A DNA stretch of 41,890 nucleotides from JOPF136 sp035541255 (GCA_035541255.1 DATKNR010000185.1:1-41890); one strand, 5' to 3'; positions 25,096 through 33,555 are shown, counted from the stretch's first letter. The notes: generated by a model from the letters alone, not told the origin. Program-made: numbers and translations.

Positions 25096-25119
25096 TCTAT
25101 ACACCCGCCTTCCAGGCGG
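25096..25119. promoter_or_regulatory. -10-like hexamer and small hairpin before the ICMT-like gene
   Basis: On the minus strand TATAGA (25096-25101) lies nine bases before the ATG at 25086. Just upstream are 6-base arms CCGCCT/AGGCGG around TCC (25105-25119). The -35 is weak (TTTTGC-like). The arrangement is suggestive only. Confidence 0.3.
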
Positions 25120-25204
25120 CAAAAGATACCTCGCGACTGCCCCTGCGTTTACACCGGGCGTTTCAGCGCCTCCGACGCCGCCGAACGAATCGAACGCACT
25201 GCGG

Positions 25205-25213
25205 TGATAGAAT
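25205..25213 (+). promoter_or_regulatory. extended -10 element for larB
   Basis: TG-A-TAGAAT matches an extended -10 (TGnTATAAT-like, five of six in the hexamer). No good -35 is seen. The element ends nine bases before the larB start codon, leaving room for almost no leader and no Shine-Dalgarno. Confidence 0.4.
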
Positions 25214-25222
25214 CAGGCCCCC

Positions 25223-25978
25223 TTGGATGAGAAAGCCATTCGCGAATTCCTCCGCCGAGTTCGCTCCGGCCGCATGACGGAAGAGGCTGCGCTCGAGCGG
25301 CTCCGCCATTTGCCCTTCGAGGACCTGGGCTTCGCCAAGGTCGACCATCACCGTTCTCTCCGCCAGGGTTTCGCTGAGGTCGTTTTCGGGCGTGGCAAAA
25401 CGCCTCAGCAGGTCGCCGAAATTGTTCGTGCCATGCTCGCTCGCAGGCATTCCCGCCACAATATTCTCGTCACTCGCGCCGATCGCCGCATCCACGCCGC
25501 CGTCAAACGCCTCTCGCGCACAGCCAGGTTCCATCCGCTTTCGGGCGCCATCGTCATCGAGCGCGATCGCAAGGTTCGCGGAAAGGGCACGATTCTCGTC
25601 GTCTCCGCCGGCACAAGCGACATCCCCGTCGCGGAAGAAGCCTTGGTGTCCGCCCGCGCGCTCGGCAATCGCGCCGAATCCGTTTACGACGTTGGTGTCG
25701 CCGGACTCCACCGTCTGCTTGGCCACCGGGACCAGCTCGCTGCCGCCCGCGTCATCATCTGTGTCGCCGGAATGGAAGGCGCCCTGCCCAGCGTCGTCGC
25801 TGGACTCGTCGCTGCGCCCGTCATCGCCGTGCCGACGAGCATCGGATACGGTGCGAGTTTCGGCGGTGTCGCGGCCCTGCTGGGCATGCTCAACAGTTGC
25901 GCCTCCAATGTGAGCGTCGTCAACATTGACAACGGGTTCGGCGCCGCCTGCGTGGCCTCCTGCATCAACCGCATGTAG
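25223..25978 (+). CDS. larB: nickel-pincer cofactor biosynthesis protein LarB
   Basis: A 251-residue LarB homologue. LarB carboxylates the pyridinium ring of nicotinic acid adenine dinucleotide and hydrolyses the phosphoanhydride, the first step towards the nickel-pincer nucleotide cofactor of lactate racemase and related enzymes. The N-terminus matches LarB (RLRHLPFEDLGFAKVDHHR), then RQGFAEVVFGRGKT. The C-terminal half is PurE-like: VVSAGTSDIPVAEEA, GMEGALPSVVAGLVA and PTSIGYGASFGG. Start is TTG at 25223; the LarB N-terminal alignment supports it, no better in-frame start exists, and the ATG at 25227 is in another frame. larC, larE and larA are not in this window. Confidence 0.92.
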   Translation: MDEKAIREFLRRVRSGRMTEEAALERLRHLPFEDLGFAKVDHHRSLRQGFAEVVFGRGKTPQQVAEIVRAMLARRHSRHNILVTRADRRIHAAVKRLSRTARFHPLSGAIVIERDRKVRGKGTILVVSAGTSDIPVAEEALVSARALGNRAESVYDVGVAGLHRLLGHRDQLAAARVIICVAGMEGALPSVVAGLVAAPVIAVPTSIGYGASFGGVAALLGMLNSCASNVSVVNIDNGFGAACVASCINRM

Positions 25979-26006
25979 GTTGCAAGATTCGAGAACCAGC
26001 AAGCCC

Positions 26007-27032
26007 TTACGCGCGCGGATCCAGCAGGATTTTCATGGCGCCGGGACGTTGCGCTTCCCGCATCGCCGCGGGCGCCTCTCGCAGCGCGTACACGTGAGAG
26101 ATCAGAGGACGCGGGTCCACTCGACCCGCGCGCAGCAGTGCCAGGGCGCGCTCAAATGGACCGCAGCGCGAGCCCACCACCGTCTGTTCGTTCACCACAA
26201 TGGGCCACGTCTCCACACGCGCCGTCCCGTGGAATGTGGATTTCAGGATCAGCGTCCCGCGCGGCTCGGTCATACCCAGGGCCTCTTCGAGCCCCTCCGG
26301 CGAGCCCGTGGCCTCCACCACAAAGGGAAATCGCGCCTCTGCCCACTGCGCGCTCCCTGGCCGGTCACGCGCAATCAGCACGGTGGTCACGTTCCGTCCC
26401 GCCGCGAGCGCAAGTTTCTCTCGATGCCTGCCAAACAGCGTCACGTGCGCTCCCGCCGCCGCGAGCACGCGCACGATCAATTGTCCCAGTTTTCCGTCTC
26501 CCAGCACAGCCACCCGCGCGCCTCGTGCGATCTCCGGCGCCTGCTCCGCGATTCGGCAGGCCGCCGCAAGCGGCTCTGTAAACACAGCGCATTCATCTCG
26601 CAATCCGTCGGGGACGGCATGCAGGTTTGCGAGCGGAAGCGACAGATATTCCGCGAAGGCCCCGTCGTGATTCAGAATGCCCAGTACGCGTCGTCGCGCA
26701 CAGTGCGTCGTCATACCGCGCCGGCAAAATTCGCACAGGCGCCGCAGTCCTAGCCCGCGGCAGCCAATGTTGATCTCGCCCACCACCCGGCGGCCCAACC
26801 ACAGCTGTTCCGCCCGCCGCCGCGCGGCCCCGCTGCCGCCGCACGCCGTTACCTCGCCCACGAATTCATGTCCCAGCGTGCCCCGGAACCCGTGATACCC
26901 GCGCAGGATTTCCAGGTCCGTGTTGCAGATTCCCGCCAGCCACACCCGCACCAGCGCCCAGCCGGGCCGCAGCTGCGGCAGCCGCTTCTCAATTACGATC
27001 AGACGTTTTCTCTCGATTCGTGTGGCCAGCAT
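26007..27032 (-). CDS. zinc-type medium-chain alcohol dehydrogenase
   Basis: A 341-residue MDR protein. Catalytic zinc ligands are visible: Cys36 in GICNTD and His55-Glu56 in GTLGHEFVGE. The structural zinc lobe has four cysteines (91, 100, 103, 111), but eight residues separate the first two instead of the usual two. The nucleotide-binding loop is VAVLGDGKLGQLIV. The substrate cannot be deduced; it resembles the threonine/sorbitol-dehydrogenase-like group. Start ATG at 27032. It lies 73 bases downstream of a small membrane-protein gene and is probably in the selA transcription unit. The end faces larB convergently, 28 bases away. Confidence 0.85.
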   Translation of the reverse strand: MLATRIERKRLIVIEKRLPQLRPGWALVRVWLAGICNTDLEILRGYHGFRGTLGHEFVGEVTACGGSGAARRRAEQLWLGRRVVGEINIGCRGLGLRRLCEFCRRGMTTHCARRRVLGILNHDGAFAEYLSLPLANLHAVPDGLRDECAVFTEPLAAACRIAEQAPEIARGARVAVLGDGKLGQLIVRVLAAAGAHVTLFGRHREKLALAAGRNVTTVLIARDRPGSAQWAEARFPFVVEATGSPEGLEEALGMTEPRGTLILKSTFHGTARVETWPIVVNEQTVVGSRCGPFERALALLRAGRVDPRPLISHVYALREAPAAMREAQRPGAMKILLDPRA

Positions 27033-27105
27033 GGGAGACCGTCAGGAGATCATCGGGCGGGGTCCTGCCGGACAACTGAAAGACACTCGCGTGCGCTGCG
27101 CGGGC

Positions 27106-27357
27106 TCACGATGCCCCCTTGAATTTTCGATAGAGAAATCTGATCGCCTGGATGCTGCCCCCGACAAACAGCGCGACGCCGGCCAGGAACAGCGCGATGT
27201 AGATGACTGCGGCGACTCCCTCCAGCACATATGGCTTCGGCAAACTGGAAAACGCCACGTAGGAACAGTAGGCCAGCCCCATGCCGCCTATGATCGTCAG
27301 CAGAATTCGGCGGATTCCGAGCTCGTGAGACGGCTCCGCCTGCGGGGGAGCGCTCAT
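27106..27357 (-). CDS. small two-helix membrane protein, unknown function
   Basis: An 83-residue protein with two hydrophobic segments (about 18-38 and 47-70) and a basic C-terminus (RFLYRKFKG). The ATG is at 27357, five bases after the selA stop, so it is very likely cotranscribed with selA. I do not recognise a family. Short spacing and a normal start argue that it is a real gene rather than a chance frame. No catalytic residues can be proposed. Confidence 0.62.
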   Translation of the reverse strand: MSAPPQAEPSHELGIRRILLTIIGGMGLAYCSYVAFSSLPKPYVLEGVAAVIYIALFLAGVALFVGGSIQAIRFLYRKFKGAS

Positions 27358-27362
27358 AGGGT

Positions 27363-28781
27363 CTACCTCAGCACGGCGACCAGCGCGTCGGCCAGGGCGG
27401 GTTCCTCTCCTCGATCCACGGTGCGCAGATCCAGCACCAGCCGATCTTCCTCGATTCGCGCGATCACGGGCGCCGGGCCCGCGGGCGATTGCCGCAATCG
27501 CGCCTCGAGCTCGCCGCTGGAGCAGCGCAGCGTTGAAAGGCGAACCAAAAACGTCGGCAGGTGCTGCGCCGGAGTCGACCCGCCGCCCACCACCGACTGC
27601 CCGGGGATCACGTCGATCTCCGCCTCGCCCGCGGGCAATCGGGCCGCCAGCGTTGCGGCAAACGCACGCGCGCGCTCTTCGATCTCAGCCGCCGGCATGC
27701 GAATCATCCGTAGCGTGGGAATTTCATCCAGAGCGCCTCGCAGCACGGCGGAGAGCGTCGCCTCCATCGCCGCGATCGTCAGTTTGTCCACCCGCAGCGC
27801 CCGGTATAGGGGATTGCGGCGCACGCGTTCGATCACTGCGCGCCTCCCCGCAATGATTCCCGCCTGCGGTCCGCCCAGCAGTTTGTCCCCGCTGAACGTC
27901 ACGACGTCCGCCCCTGCCGCAAGGCTGGCTTGTGCCAGCGGTTCCTCCAGCCCGTAGGCGGTCAGGTCCACCAGGCAGCCGGACCCGAGGTCTTCGTACA
28001 CCGGTACCCCCGCGCGCCGCCCGAGTTCCACCAATTCTCCGAGGCTCGGCCGCCCCGCAAATCCTACAATTCGGAAATTCGACGGATGCACGGACATCAG
28101 CAGCCGCGTTTCCGCTCCGATTGCGCCTTCGTAATCCCGCATATGAGTTCGGTTCGTGGTGCCCACTTCGCGAAGCCGCGCCCCGCTCGCAGCCATGATG
28201 TCCGGGATGCGGAACCCGTCGCCGATTTCAATCAATTCGCCGCGGGACACCACCACCTCGCCGCCCGCAGCTAGAGCATGGAGTACCAGAAACACCGCGG
28301 CCGCGTTGTTGTTCACCACCACGGCAGCCTCGGCTCCAAGCACGCGCGTCAGCAGCCGTGCCGTGTGCGCATCGCGTTTTCCCCGATGCCCGGCCGCAAG
28401 GTCGTATTCGAGGTTCGAATAGCCCTGCGCAGCGTCCGCCAGGTGCATGAGCGCCCGCTCGCCTAGCGGCGCACGGCCTAGGTTTGTGTGCAGCACCACC
28501 CCCGTCGCGTTGATGACGCGACGCAAGGAAAGAGAGGTGTCCCGCGCCGCCTCGTCACGGATGCTGGCTTCCAGCGCATCTGGTTCCAGTTCGGCTTCCC
28601 CGGGTGTCCGGCCCTCGGAAATCTCCGCTCTCAGGCGCTCGAGCACGGTCCGGGTCGCAGCCAGTACAACCTCCCGTCCGGCGCGCGCGGCAAGTTCCTC
28701 CAGCGCCGGCCGGCGCAGTAGGTCGTCCACCGACGGCAGGCGCCGCAAACGTGCACTCGCATCGGCTTCGCGGGGAGACAT
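27363..28781 (-). CDS. selA: L-seryl-tRNA(Sec) selenium transferase
   Basis: A 472-residue PLP enzyme that converts seryl-tRNA(Sec) to selenocysteinyl-tRNA(Sec) with selenophosphate. Motifs: N-terminal LRRLPSVDDLLRRP, VINATGVVLHTNLGRAPL, the glycine-rich VVVNNNAAAV loop, and the PLP lysine Lys300 in TFSGDKLLGGPQAG. Length matches E. coli SelA (463). The frame allows a start at 28820; the ATG at 28781 has GGGAG four bases upstream and begins MSPREADASARLRRLPS, so I use it. The cell should also have selB, selD and tRNA(Sec), none of which lies in this window. Confidence 0.92.
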   Translation of the reverse strand: MSPREADASARLRRLPSVDDLLRRPALEELAARAGREVVLAATRTVLERLRAEISEGRTPGEAELEPDALEASIRDEAARDTSLSLRRVINATGVVLHTNLGRAPLGERALMHLADAAQGYSNLEYDLAAGHRGKRDAHTARLLTRVLGAEAAVVVNNNAAAVFLVLHALAAGGEVVVSRGELIEIGDGFRIPDIMAASGARLREVGTTNRTHMRDYEGAIGAETRLLMSVHPSNFRIVGFAGRPSLGELVELGRRAGVPVYEDLGSGCLVDLTAYGLEEPLAQASLAAGADVVTFSGDKLLGGPQAGIIAGRRAVIERVRRNPLYRALRVDKLTIAAMEATLSAVLRGALDEIPTLRMIRMPAAEIEERARAFAATLAARLPAGEAEIDVIPGQSVVGGGSTPAQHLPTFLVRLSTLRCSSGELEARLRQSPAGPAPVIARIEEDRLVLDLRTVDRGEEPALADALVAVLR

Positions 28782-28856
28782 GAGACTCCCATTCCAGCAC
28801 AGGGCTCTCGGGCGGCGCAACCGATGCCTGTTCCGCGTGTCTGCCGGGCACGCTTA

Positions 28857-28885
28857 TTGACCCCGGCCTTGGCTGGTTCTACGAT
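28857..28885 (+). promoter_or_regulatory. sigma70-type promoter for the gene at 28910
   Basis: TTGACC (28857-28862), a 17-base spacer and TACGAT (28880-28885). The -35 matches 5 of 6 and the -10 matches 4 of 6 with ideal spacing. The ATG follows 24 bases later. It points away from the divergent selA. Confidence 0.55.
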
Positions 28886-28909
28886 TGGGGCAGCCAGCCC
28901 ACTTGCCCT

Positions 28910-29578
28910 ATGGACAAAACTGACGAAGATCTGGGCCAGCTCGAACGGGACATCCGTACCCTGAAGATCGAGTACGAGCAGTATTTCGGTGGGGGCCGCT
29001 CCCGTCCGCCCAGCGACACGATCTGGCGCATCGAGCAGATGGTCAAGCGCTATGGTGAGCGTGGCGCGGACATGTCCTACGGCCAGCGGTTTCGCTACAA
29101 CAATCTCGCGCAGACCTACGCAAAATATCAGGACATTTTTCGAAAGCGTATGAAGGCCAAGGAGGAGGGGATCGTCCAGCGGCATTTTGGCGCGGCGGCT
29201 CGCGCCATTGAACAGGAGCGGAAGGTCGCGGAGGCTGCCCGCCCGCACGTCCCGCCTCCTCCTCCCGTTGGCACGCGTGCTCCTGCGGCCGCTCGCCGCA
29301 GCGCCTCCGAACTCATTAGCGAGCCCGGCGGCTACGTCGTGGCCTGTTCCGACCCGGATCGCGAGCGCGAAAAAGTCTCTGACCTGTACAACGTTCTCCT
29401 CGAAGCCAAAAAGAACGCGGGGGAGAAAACAGACGCATTGACTCTCGAAAATTTCACCTCCTTCGTCCGCCAGAAGACCGCTCAGCTCAAACAACAGGCC
29501 AAATGCGACGCTGTCGAGTACGCGGTCCAGATCGAAAACGGCCAGATCAAGCTAAAGGCCCGCGTCAAGGGTCAGTAA
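28910..29578 (+). CDS. conserved hypothetical protein (MXAN_5187 C-terminal-like)
   Basis: A 222-residue protein without signal peptide or membrane segments. The first 105 residues are mostly charged helix and probably coiled coil (DLGQLERDIRTLKIEYEQYF, later YGQRFRYNNLAQTYAKYQDI). A Pro/Ala linker (about 112-130) follows, then a compact C-terminal domain (about 131-222) with GGYVVACSDPDRE and NFTSFVRQKTAQLK. The pattern recalls the uncharacterised protein family named after Myxococcus xanthus MXAN_5187, but that is from memory and not verified. It is divergent from selA and has its own promoter-like element. Function unknown; the linker suggests a scaffold or adaptor role, which is a guess. 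Confidence 0.7.
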   Translation: MDKTDEDLGQLERDIRTLKIEYEQYFGGGRSRPPSDTIWRIEQMVKRYGERGADMSYGQRFRYNNLAQTYAKYQDIFRKRMKAKEEGIVQRHFGAAARAIEQERKVAEAARPHVPPPPPVGTRAPAAARRSASELISEPGGYVVACSDPDREREKVSDLYNVLLEAKKNAGEKTDALTLENFTSFVRQKTAQLKQQAKCDAVEYAVQIENGQIKLKARVKGQ

Positions 29579-29726
29579 CCACCTCCGGCGCATCTCGAAG
29601 CGCACTTCTATCAGTAACGCCATCTGGAATGGATCGCTTGTCGGCCGCCGTAGCGATTGCTGCGTACGCAGCACTCTCGTGCTCGCGCCGCCGCATTCCC
29701 GCGTAGAATGTGGAGGCTTTCGTCGT

Positions 29727-29760
29727 GCCGGCCCGCCCAGGCGGGCTGGCGGAGGTGAGG
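29727..29760 (+). promoter_or_regulatory. leader hairpin and ribosome site of purH
   Basis: GC-rich arms pair over eleven positions (29727-29737 with 29740-29750, one G-T pair, two-base loop). The hairpin is followed directly by GGAGGTGAGG and the ATG at 29761. A TAGAAT at 29704-29709 could be the -10. The strong ribosome site decides the purH start. Confidence 0.5.
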
Positions 29761-31332
29761 ATGGCCATCGAGCGCGCACTGGTCAGCGTCTACGACAAGA
29801 CCGGAGTGGTCGAGTTCGCGCGCCAGCTCACCACGCTCGGTGTGGCGCTGTTCTCCACCGGCGGCACCGCGAAGCTCCTGCGCGACTCTGGTCTCGCCGT
29901 TCGTGACGTTGCCGAGCTCACCGGCTGGCCGGAAATGCTCGGCGGCCGGGTGAAAACGCTCCATCCAAAGGTCCACGGCGGCATTCTCTTTCGCCGCACT
30001 TTGCCCGCCGACAGCGAAGAAGCCGCGAAGCACGGCATCAGTTCCATCGACCTCGTGGCGGTCAACCTCTACCCGTTTGAGGCAACGGCCGCAAAGGCCG
30101 GACTCACGGCCGAAGAGCTCGTCGAGAATATTGATATCGGCGGGCCCACCATGCTGCGCTCCGCCGCGAAAAATTTCGAAAGTGTGACGGCCGTGTGCGA
30201 CCCCGCGGATTACGCCGCCGTTGCCGCGGAGCTGGCACAGAATGGCGCGCGCGAATTGAGTCTCGCCACTCGTCTGCGCCTGGCCAGAAAGGTATTCGCC
30301 ACCACCTCCCGCTACGACGGCCTCATTTCGATGGAACTCGAACGCCTGGCCGCCGATGGCGGCCATCTCGCTCTCGCCGCGCGTCCCGCGCTGCCCGAAA
30401 GGCTGTTCGGCGCCTTCGTCCGCCAGCAGGAAATGCGCTACGGTGAGAATCCGCATCAGCTCGCCGCGCTCTATGTCTCCTCCGGCCGTCGCCCCGTCGG
30501 CCTCGCAGGCGCGCGACAGCTGCAGGGAAAAGAACTCTCCTACAACAACCTCGTGGATCTGGACGCCGCTTGGAAGCTCGTCCGCGAATTCGAACGTCCC
30601 GCCGCCGCCATCATCAAGCACAACAATCCCTGCGGTGCGGCGGAGCAGGCGCACCTGCACGTAGCCTACGCGCGCGCCTTCGAGTGCGACCCGGTGTCCG
30701 CTTTTGGCGGCGTCGTGGCCTTCAATCGCCCCCTCGATGCTCCCACCGCGCAGGAGTTGGCGAAGTTATTCGTCGAATGCGTTGCCGCTCCCGGCTACGA
30801 ACCGGCTGCTCGCGAGGCCATGGCCGGCAAGAAAAATGTCCGGCTGATGGAAATGCCTTCCGAGGACGACCATTCCCCCTATGAGTTGAAGCAGATTTCC
30901 GGTGGCATGCTCGTGCAGCAGCCGGACGGCCACGTGCTGCGCCCCGAGGAAGTGAAGACGGTCACGAAGCGCGCCCCCACCGATGCCGAGATGCGTGCGC
31001 TCCTGTTTGCCTGGAAAGTCTCGAAACACGTCAAGTCCAACGCCATCGTGTTCGCCGGTGAGGGATTCACGCTCGGCATCGGCGCCGGCCAGATGAGCCG
31101 CGTCGATTCCGTAAAGCTCGCGGTGATGAAGGCGCAGAAGCCGCTGGTGGGCAGCGTCGTTGCCTCTGACGCTTTTTTCCCGTTTCCCGATGGCGTCGAG
31201 GAGGCTGCCCGCGCCGGCGCCACCGCGGTCATTCAGCCCGGTGGCTCCGTTCGCGACGCCGACGTCATCGCGGCTGCGGAGAAGGCCGGCATGGCCATGG
31301 TCTTCACCGGCATCCGGCACTTCCGGCATTAG
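29761..31332 (+). CDS. purH: bifunctional AICAR formyltransferase/IMP cyclohydrolase
   Basis: A 523-residue enzyme for the last two steps of IMP synthesis. The N-terminal IMP cyclohydrolase domain (MGS-like) has ALVSVYDKTG, FSTGGTAKLLRDSG and KTLHPKVHGG (65-74). The AICAR transformylase domain has MRYGENPHQLA, GKELSYNNLVDLDAAW, KHNNPCGAA and the C-terminal ADVIAAAEKAGMAMVFTG. The GTG at 29710 in the same frame is rejected because GGAGGTGAGG sits directly before the ATG at 29761. Cytoplasmic. It is a single gene with no purine neighbours; the next gene is 113 bases away with its own promoter. Confidence 0.95.
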   Translation: MAIERALVSVYDKTGVVEFARQLTTLGVALFSTGGTAKLLRDSGLAVRDVAELTGWPEMLGGRVKTLHPKVHGGILFRRTLPADSEEAAKHGISSIDLVAVNLYPFEATAAKAGLTAEELVENIDIGGPTMLRSAAKNFESVTAVCDPADYAAVAAELAQNGARELSLATRLRLARKVFATTSRYDGLISMELERLAADGGHLALAARPALPERLFGAFVRQQEMRYGENPHQLAALYVSSGRRPVGLAGARQLQGKELSYNNLVDLDAAWKLVREFERPAAAIIKHNNPCGAAEQAHLHVAYARAFECDPVSAFGGVVAFNRPLDAPTAQELAKLFVECVAAPGYEPAAREAMAGKKNVRLMEMPSEDDHSPYELKQISGGMLVQQPDGHVLRPEEVKTVTKRAPTDAEMRALLFAWKVSKHVKSNAIVFAGEGFTLGIGAGQMSRVDSVKLAVMKAQKPLVGSVVASDAFFPFPDGVEEAARAGATAVIQPGGSVRDADVIAAAEKAGMAMVFTGIRHFRH

Positions 31333-31408
31333 CCCGCCGCTCGCAGGCTGCCCTTCGCCGGAAACTGCATCCAAGTATCTGGTACGGCGGGGGCAGAGCT
31401 TCGGAGCA

Positions 31409-31437
31409 TTGGCGCCTCTCGGTCACTATAGGATAAT
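31409..31437 (+). promoter_or_regulatory. sigma70-type promoter of the TPR gene
   Basis: TTGGCG (31409-31414), a 17-base spacer, then GATAAT (31432-31437). The -10 ends only eight bases before the ATG at 31446 and no Shine-Dalgarno exists between them, so the transcript may be leaderless. Confidence 0.55.
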
Positions 31438-31445
31438 AAAAGTTC

Positions 31446-33533
31446 ATGCATAGAAAGACACGCATCGCATGGAATTGGGGAGTCGGCATTTTCGCCGCGA
31501 CCTTCCTTCCCGCTTCGCTCGGTGCGCAGCAGGTGCCGGCGCAGGCCTCGCCACCCGGCGACTCACAGTCTCCCGCCGCTCACACCTCCGCGGTGGACCG
31601 CAGGAGCGAAGCCTACTACCAGTTCACCATGGGCCGGATTTATGAGGAGCAATACGAACTGACTGGAAGTACGGATTTCGCCGGCCGCGCCATCTCGGCG
31701 TATAAGCGCGCCTACGAGCTCGATCCCCATTCCTCCGTGATCGGAGAGCGGCTGGCCGAGGCTTACGCGCGCGCGGGCCGCATTCCCGATGCCATCGCGG
31801 AGGCGGAAGGGGTCTTGAAGCGCGATCCCGACAATTTGCCTGCCCGACGCATCCTTGCCCGCATTTATGTCCGTTCCCTCGGCGGCATGGACTCGATCTC
31901 CGGACAAAAGGAAATCGTGGACCAGGCGATCGCGCAGTACCGCGAGATTGTGAAGCTCGATCCCACCGACGGCGAGTCTGCCCTGTGGCTCGCGCGCCTC
32001 TACCGCATCGACCAGAACGACGCGGACGCCGAGAAGGTCCTGCACGACGCGCTTGCCCAGTCCCCGGACGACGAGCGCCTGGTTCGCCAGCTCTGCCTTC
32101 TGCTCCTCGATCAGGGCCGCGGGAAGGAAGCGGTCGCCCTGATCAACTCGATCGTCAAAAAGGGCACCTCGCCCGAATGGTCCATCCTCCTCGGCGAGGC
32201 CTATGCGAAGGAGCACGACTATCCCTCCTCCGAAGGCGCGTGTCGCCTGGCCGTCAATTTGCTCCCGGACAACGCCTCAGCTCGCAAATGTCTCGGTGAG
32301 GCCCTTCTTCTCCAGGAGAACTACAAGGGCGCGCTCGAACAGTATCAGCGCCTCTCCGAGCTCGAGCCGGATAATCCCGAGCACTTCCTCCGCCTCGCGC
32401 TGATCTACCGCCATCTCGGCCAGCTCGACAACGCCGAAGAAAGCATGCTCCACGCGAAGCAGGACGCGCCCGATAGCCTCGAGGTCATCTATAACGAGGC
32501 GCTCACCTATCGCGCGCAGGGCCGTTTCGATGACGCCATTCGCGTGCTTAGCGACGCCGTCGCCGCGGCCAAGGGCGAGGAACGTCCTTCCACCATGGCC
32601 ATCCTCTACGAGCAACTCGGCGCTCTGTTCCGCGAGGTGGAGAATTATCCCGCGGCCCTTGAAACCTATCAGGCCCTTCGCGATCTCGGCCCCGACCAGG
32701 AAAAACGCGCCCGCGAATTGATGATCGATACCTACCGGATGAATCGCCAGATCGATAAGGCCCTCGAGGAATCCCGGTCCGCCATTGCCGCCTATCCCGA
32801 CGACCGCTCCTTCGTCCTCACCCGCGCCGTTCTGCTCGCGGAAAAGGGCGACCCCGCCGCCGGCGCCTCCCTCATCCAGAAGTTGCTGAAGGACTCCCCG
32901 AAGGATTTCGAACTGTATATGACTCTCGCGCAGGTGTACGAACGCGGAAAGGAATATCCGAAGGCGGAATCCGCCGCCGATGAGGCGGAAAGCCTCGCCG
33001 GCCGCAAGACAGACCGCATCATGGTGTGGTTCCTCAAGGGCGCCATTGCCGAACGGCAGAAGGAATTCGACCTGGCCGAAGAGCAATTCAAGCGCGTCCT
33101 GGCTGTCGATCCTCACGAAGACTCCACGCTCAACTATTACGGCTACACCCTGGCCGATCGCGGCATTCGATTGGACGAGGCCGTGGCCATGATCCAGCGC
33201 GCTCTTGCCGATGACCCCTACAACGGCGCGTTCCTCGACAGCCTCGGCTGGGCCTATTTCAAGCAGGGCAAGCTGGAAGCCGCCCGCACCGAACTCGAGA
33301 AGGCTGTCGCACGTACCGCGCACGATCCCACTGTCCGCGAACATCTCGGCGAGGTCTATTACAAGCTCGGCCGTCCCACCCAGGCGCTTGCGGAATGGAC
33401 CAAGGCCCAGTCCTACTGGCTTGAGGTTGTCCCGGCCGACTTCGAGCCTGCGCGGGCCGCCGAGCTCGACAAGAAAATCAGTCAATTGAAGCGTGAACTG
33501 GCCCAGTCCGGCGCGGCCACCTCAAAGCCGTGA
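31446..33533 (+). CDS. exported TPR-repeat protein
   Basis: A 695-residue protein with a Sec signal peptide (MHRKTRIAWNWGVG, hydrophobic core, probable cut after SLGA or nearby) and a Pro/Ser/Ala stretch to about residue 52. The rest is built of roughly a dozen or more tetratricopeptide repeats, for example AISAYKRAYELDPHS, AIAQYREIVKLDPTDG, ALEQYQRLSELEPDN and AEEQFKRVLAVDPHED. TPRs are helical protein-protein interaction modules. The protein should be periplasmic or outer-membrane associated. Function is not deducible; similar proteins act in cell-envelope assembly and secretion. The only in-frame start before the signal peptide is 31446. The ispE ATG follows the stop by 22 bases. Confidence 0.85.
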   Translation: MHRKTRIAWNWGVGIFAATFLPASLGAQQVPAQASPPGDSQSPAAHTSAVDRRSEAYYQFTMGRIYEEQYELTGSTDFAGRAISAYKRAYELDPHSSVIGERLAEAYARAGRIPDAIAEAEGVLKRDPDNLPARRILARIYVRSLGGMDSISGQKEIVDQAIAQYREIVKLDPTDGESALWLARLYRIDQNDADAEKVLHDALAQSPDDERLVRQLCLLLLDQGRGKEAVALINSIVKKGTSPEWSILLGEAYAKEHDYPSSEGACRLAVNLLPDNASARKCLGEALLLQENYKGALEQYQRLSELEPDNPEHFLRLALIYRHLGQLDNAEESMLHAKQDAPDSLEVIYNEALTYRAQGRFDDAIRVLSDAVAAAKGEERPSTMAILYEQLGALFREVENYPAALETYQALRDLGPDQEKRARELMIDTYRMNRQIDKALEESRSAIAAYPDDRSFVLTRAVLLAEKGDPAAGASLIQKLLKDSPKDFELYMTLAQVYERGKEYPKAESAADEAESLAGRKTDRIMVWFLKGAIAERQKEFDLAEEQFKRVLAVDPHEDSTLNYYGYTLADRGIRLDEAVAMIQRALADDPYNGAFLDSLGWAYFKQGKLEAARTELEKAVARTAHDPTVREHLGEVYYKLGRPTQALAEWTKAQSYWLEVVPADFEPARAAELDKKISQLKRELAQSGAATSKP

Positions 33534-33555
33534 TGCCTTCCCTCCCGGGCTGCTG

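Noticed and set aside
32277..33485. 402-codon frame antisense to the TPR gene
   Set aside because: It mirrors the repeat codons of the TPR protein and has no independent start signal.
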